From NCBI RefSeq assembly GCF_000715015.1, contig NZ_JMIW01000001.1, forward strand, positions 1,054,001 through 1,118,000: 64,000 bases of DNA, in the 5' to 3' direction. The stretch comes from Erythrobacter longus (lineage in GTDB: Bacteria; Pseudomonadota; Alphaproteobacteria; Sphingomonadales; Sphingomonadaceae). Both the position numbers and the translations under genes were made by a program. Positions within the stretch are counted from its first letter, which is position 1. The number at the start of each line of letters is the position of its first letter. Below the pieces are notes generated by a model that worked only from the letters and a program-made list of their open reading frames with translations, was not told where the DNA came from and made no database searches. Positions 60,259-64,000 of the stretch are shown here, piece by piece.

Positions 60259-63200
60259 CTAGCCACCTGCACCAATGAGGCTAAACGGAGCCCATTGACT
60301 TGGATGAGCCCAACTCTCTTCAAAGCCAAAACGATTGACCCCATCGTGTTTAGGGTTCTCCCGTATCTCACGCATCGCTTGCTGAAAGGCTGCTGCTCGA
60401 CTTAGCGATGGATTGTCGCGGCCAATTTCAACAATACGCACGGTAAGCTTTGATGCAATCTCGTCATCAACCACCCAGTGTGATGCCAGAAGGTTGCGTG
60501 CGCCAGCATGGAAGAAAGCGCGCACCAATCCTGAAAGACCGGGCGCTCCGGTGGAAGGGTCGCCGGCCGCTGTGTTGCAAGCGGACAAAACGACCCACAA
60601 AGCGTTAAGATCAAGAGCGGCAATTTCGCTGGCACTAAGGTAGCCATCGTTGGCAGGTGAAGCCGTTTCTGGCGGGGTTAGCACCAAGCCGGGTTCAGTA
60701 AATCCGCTGCTGTCATCTGCAACCAGCGCGTGGGTGGCAAAGGCGAGAATTCGCGTGTCGGACAAGTCCATTGCTCGAATGGTCTCTTCGGTCAAATCAC
60801 CAGCCAACAGCAGGGTGCGATCTTCATCTGCCCCAAGTGCTCGTGCCATTTCGCGCAGCTCGGTTTCAGTGTTTTTGAGACTGGACATGGCGCGAAGAGC
60901 CTCGACGTCAGCCAGCGAACCGAATTCGCGCTGGAACAGGTTAGCGGACAAGGTCTGGCCCCCACGTTTGCGCCCACGATCGCTCCGGTCGCTTTCAACA
61001 TCAGAAAGAATTGGCGCTCCAAACCCGCGAAAAACATCAACAGCTTGCGTATCATCCGACACATAGCGGCGCAGCGAAGCAAAGGAATTGAATGAAGGCA
61101 CCTGCACCATTGGAAAGGCTTCAGCGAGCCACGCGGTTGCGCGCAAATCATCGGGATTATCATCCCGTCCTTGCGGTTCCTCTCTTACCAACATGCCAAA
61201 CGGCAAAGTGGCAAGCGCACCCGATGGCGCAAGAAAGACCTGCTCACTTCCTTGCAGCTCACCCATCAAAGGAGCGATCAATTTTGAATAAAGCGCAAAT
61301 GCGGCGTCACGATCATAACCGGAAAGGCCACCATCTGTACCCTCGATCCATTCATCATACCCTTCACCCGTTGGCTCAATCTCTCCTCCGGCAAACCACA
61401 AGAGCCGTCGCACTCCTCGGGTCACTCCATCTTTGTCGATTTCCAACAGTTTCCAGGTGGTCGAGTTTGGCGTGATGACAAAGCCATGCGTTCCGCCGCT
61501 TGTCGGGATCAGCATCAGCAAAGCTTCGCTGGGTTTCAGGAGCGCCTGAGCCTCTGCAATCGACATGGGATCAGCTTTCATGAACTCAAGATAATCCGAA
61601 TGATCCTTCGCAATCTGCGCATCGATTGCCTCTAGTTCTTCGAGGAGAGGAGTAAGTGAAACCTGCGCTTCCAATGCAGCAAACTCATTTTGACTCATTG
61701 CACTTATGACCAATTGGTACGTCATCAGCTGTTCGTTGCGTCGATCAAGCAGTTCGATCAACTCTGGGCTTTTCTCCCTGAACAGGCCGTGCGCAATCGC
61801 GCTGTTCAACGTTAAGTCAACGACGTTGTAACTGCCCCGCTGGAGGAGCCGGAACACCTCTTCGCGGTCCGCTTTCTCGCCGCCTTCAGCTTCAGCTTTC
61901 CAACGCAAGCTGGCTTGTCGCAGATAATGCTGCGGGGCATTGATAAGGTTACGCAATTGCCATTGAGTATCGAACGAAGTCGACTGGCTCAGCGACCATT
62001 GCGCTTCAAGGCGAGAAAGCAAGTTTTCTCCAGCGCTCAGGCCCTCCTCAAGACCAATTTGGCCGTTCTCAGCCAACTGCATGCGAACTCCGGTGAGTGA
62101 AGTCGTTGTCTCTCTGCTGAGGCGGTTAAGATTGGTTATTCGCCCTTCTTCTGAGACAAGAAAGGATGCATAAACGGGACCGAACCGATCCATGAAACCC
62201 GGATTCGTGTCTATCGTGCGCAGCATGTTGTGAGTGTAGTTGCCGCTTTCATATTTTTCAGGTGTCGGCACAGTTTGAGTGATCATGCGAAGAAACGCAG
62301 TGCCGGCGGCAGCAAGTTCACTTTCGCCGCGTTTTCGCGCTGCGCCTCTTTGAGTATCGCGCACGTCGAAGATTGCATCGGCGAAACGCACGACCACTCC
62401 TGCGGCACCATAATCCCCGCTTCCTGCTAGCGCTTCAGCGAAATATCCAAGAGAACGGTAAACCTCGCCGGCTTCCTCCGCATTTTCGCGCTCGATTTGA
62501 CGAAAGATGCGACGAATGGCTGACTGACGCGCAAGGTCGACAGCATCGTCATACCTTCGATCGGCAAGATAAAGCCGACCGAGAGTTTCGCGTACATCAG
62601 CCTCCTCTTCCCATGGCATAAGATAGAAGTGGGGGTCTGACCGCGTACTGATGTGATTGCCCTGGAATTCTGAATAGTTCAGGGCGGCTTGAGCGCGGCG
62701 GATAGCGCCCACCAGATTGCCTCCAACATAATCTGTCTCGGCGAGGAATGCCTGGCCACTCAACCAAGTCTTATATGACTTTTCAGTCTCGAAGCCCTCA
62801 AGCTGCGCAAAAGCTTCATCGCTCAACGCGGAAAGGTCGATGGGGCGTTCGTCAGGATAATTGGCTGCGATGATACCTCGCGCTTGATCGGCTTTTCCCT
62901 GTTTCAGGTAAATATCGATCAACAGCATGTGAAAATTGGGTGCAAACCACATTTCCAGCCCGCGCAGACCTACCCGCTGCGTATTGCCGGTCCCACCGAT
63001 CGGTATGTTCATCATGCGCAAGGCTAGAGCTTCGGCCCGATCCCAACGACCATAACGCTCGTACACAGAAACCAATGAAAAGAAGGGACTATGCAGATCC
63101 TTAAACTCAAATCCCTCCGGTCGAGAGAGAAGGTCATCAATCACTGCTAGATATTCGCGCTCTGCGAATTCGAAGTCATCGGACTGAGTGGCAAGAGTTG

Positions 63201-64000
63201 CCCTGAGGTCGGCCATCTCTTTGAACATAAGCCCGCCATAACCCGCTTGGCTCATCGCTGAAACGTGATCATCGAGGATGGTGTAGGCAATGGCCTCAAG
63301 GCCTTCGCTTAGGCAGACATTGGAATAGGCCAAAATCTCTCGATAAGGGAGCAGCAGCCTTCCATCACGGTCATTTTGAGGAATGATGTCGTCGTTGAAC
63401 GGCAAACGATTGGTATCAATTTGCTCATCCAGAGGCGTTTGATACGGTGGCGGCAGTGGCGCAGCAGGTGCACGCACCGAATATTGATAAGCTGGTTGTG
63501 GAACGGTTGGATTTATCCTTCCTGATGATGCCGCCTGCGCTTCGGGTTCCGGTTCTGGATCCCCAAGCGGATATGCTCCGCATTTAAGCCAAGTAGCGGG
63601 CGGCTGAAAACCACCGTCATAGACAAAGAAAGCCAATCTTAGCTGCCAAGCCCATTTGTATTCGATTGCATCGGGGCTGAACAAATCAGCGCCCAACTGT
63701 TCCATCTCATAAGCAAGCTCGCGCGCTTTCTGGACTTTGCGAGGTTCCTTGGGATTGTATGCTGCGTCGATCAATGCGGGTATGGCAAAATACCTGGCGC
63801 GCTCGCGATCACCCCTCTTGGCGTAGATTTTGGCCATGCGATCCATTGCCAAACGCCCGGCGAAATTTGGGCGATCTTCGCGATTCTCGTTCCCGCCAGG
63901 GCCCATGAATGACGATACCGTGGCAATCCATTTATATGCCGATAGCGCGTACTGCTCATCGCCGTGGCGCGCGATTGTGTCAGCGAGATCGAGCCAACCG
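60259..64000 (-). CDS. TPR-repeat protein with C-terminal CHAT protease domain, 5' end outside the window
   Basis: More than 1,240 residues are visible and the frame stays open and coding-like to base 64000 (GWLDLADTIARHGDEQYALS...), so the true start lies beyond the right edge; the ATG at 63906 is internal. Most of the protein is helical TPR-like repeats. The last about 350 residues are a CHAT (caspase HetF-associated with TPRs) domain. Its catalytic dyad is intact: His in FATHALV (codon 60730-60732) and Cys in LSACNTA (codon 60577-60579), followed by the typical SGLVRAFFHAGARNLLASHW. It probably is a regulated cysteine protease; partner and substrate are unknown. Confidence 0.9.
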   Translation of the reverse strand, partial: GWLDLADTIARHGDEQYALSAYKWIATVSSFMGPGGNENREDRPNFAGRLAMDRMAKIYAKRGDRERARYFAIPALIDAAYNPKEPRKVQKARELAYEMEQLGADLFSPDAIEYKWAWQLRLAFFVYDGGFQPPATWLKCGAYPLGDPEPEPEAQAASSGRINPTVPQPAYQYSVRAPAAPLPPPYQTPLDEQIDTNRLPFNDDIIPQNDRDGRLLLPYREILAYSNVCLSEGLEAIAYTILDDHVSAMSQAGYGGLMFKEMADLRATLATQSDDFEFAEREYLAVIDDLLSRPEGFEFKDLHSPFFSLVSVYERYGRWDRAEALALRMMNIPIGGTGNTQRVGLRGLEMWFAPNFHMLLIDIYLKQGKADQARGIIAANYPDERPIDLSALSDEAFAQLEGFETEKSYKTWLSGQAFLAETDYVGGNLVGAIRRAQAALNYSEFQGNHISTRSDPHFYLMPWEEEADVRETLGRLYLADRRYDDAVDLARQSAIRRIFRQIERENAEEAGEVYRSLGYFAEALAGSGDYGAAGVVVRFADAIFDVRDTQRGAARKRGESELAAAGTAFLRMITQTVPTPEKYESGNYTHNMLRTIDTNPGFMDRFGPVYASFLVSEEGRITNLNRLSRETTTSLTGVRMQLAENGQIGLEEGLSAGENLLSRLEAQWSLSQSTSFDTQWQLRNLINAPQHYLRQASLRWKAEAEGGEKADREEVFRLLQRGSYNVVDLTLNSAIAHGLFREKSPELIELLDRRNEQLMTYQLVISAMSQNEFAALEAQVSLTPLLEELEAIDAQIAKDHSDYLEFMKADPMSIAEAQALLKPSEALLMLIPTSGGTHGFVITPNSTTWKLLEIDKDGVTRGVRRLLWFAGGEIEPTGEGYDEWIEGTDGGLSGYDRDAAFALYSKLIAPLMGELQGSEQVFLAPSGALATLPFGMLVREEPQGRDDNPDDLRATAWLAEAFPMVQVPSFNSFASLRRYVSDDTQAVDVFRGFGAPILSDVESDRSDRGRKRGGQTLSANLFQREFGSLADVEALRAMSSLKNTETELREMARALGADEDRTLLLAGDLTEETIRAMDLSDTRILAFATHALVADDSSGFTEPGLVLTPPETASPANDGYLSASEIAALDLNALWVVLSACNTAAGDPSTGAPGLSGLVRAFFHAGARNLLASHWVVDDEIASKLTVRIVEIGRDNPSLSRAAAFQQAMREIRENPKHDGVNRFGFEESWAHPSQWAPFSLIGAGG

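Noticed and set aside
1..64000. tRNA, rRNA, insertion sequences, integrase or phage genes
   Set aside because: I looked for cloverleaf-like segments, transposase or integrase motifs and flanking repeats and saw none that I could support.

Overview
The window looks like the chromosome of an alphaproteobacterium of the order Sphingomonadales, most probably a marine member of the Erythrobacteraceae. I infer this from many TonB-dependent receptors (TBDRs) with typical sphingomonad signal peptides and plugs, two tryptophan-halogenase-like genes beside TBDRs, LacI-controlled glycan loci with SSS/MFS importers in place of ABC importers, DUF3604 and CaiB/BaiF genes, and moderately high GC. No rRNA, tRNA, CRISPR array, insertion sequence or prophage gene was recognised.

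Layout. 1-6.4 kb: a TBDR with its terminator, an orphan chemoreceptor, and alanine dehydrogenase divergent from an Lrp/AsnC regulator across a perfect inverted repeat. 6.4-11 kb: an SDR, then a tightly overlapping amino-acid catabolic operon on the minus strand (phenylalanine hydroxylase, tryptophan dioxygenase, kynurenine formamidase, kynureninase). 11-16 kb: a GDSL-type autotransporter whose catalytic Ser and His are both replaced, then aconitase B. 16.1-26.5 kb: a beta-glucan (laminarin-type) locus with MFS and LacI genes divergent from a TBDR, GH16, GH3 and Na+/sugar symporter; the TBDR is cut by one in-frame TAA. 26.5-45.3 kb: an alpha-glucan (maltodextrin/starch) locus with GH97, an FG-GAP/UnbV lipoprotein, two GH13 amylases, an MFS maltose-type permease, a GH13 alpha-glucosidase, a MalR-like LacI regulator, two halogenases, a large TBDR and a DUF6445-like protein. 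Copies and variants of TGCAAAATTTTGCA mark its intergenic regions and, unexpectedly, the inside of one gene. 45.3-51 kb: HupE/UreJ, PpiC, DUF3604, enoyl-CoA hydratase and CaiB/BaiF genes. 51.1-54.7 kb: the most unusual gene, a TBDR signal peptide, plug and partial barrel fused in frame to RTX calcium-binding repeats, next to a Crp/Fnr regulator. 54.8-64 kb: DUF1254 lipoprotein, TAP-like hydrolase, a membrane LytTR sensor-regulator, a periplasmic TonB_C-like protein and a large TPR-CHAT protease-like protein running off the right edge.

Working model. The two carbohydrate loci would take up beta- and alpha-linked storage glucans through outer-membrane TBDRs, cut them with surface or periplasmic lipoprotein and secreted hydrolases, and import the products through SSS or MFS permeases, each under a local LacI repressor. 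The phh/kyn operon would turn Phe to Tyr and Trp to anthranilate. Best candidates for undescribed biology are the TBDR-RTX chimera, the intragenic MalR operator, the FG-GAP/UnbV lipoprotein as a possible glycan-binding partner, and the dead-looking GDSL autotransporter.
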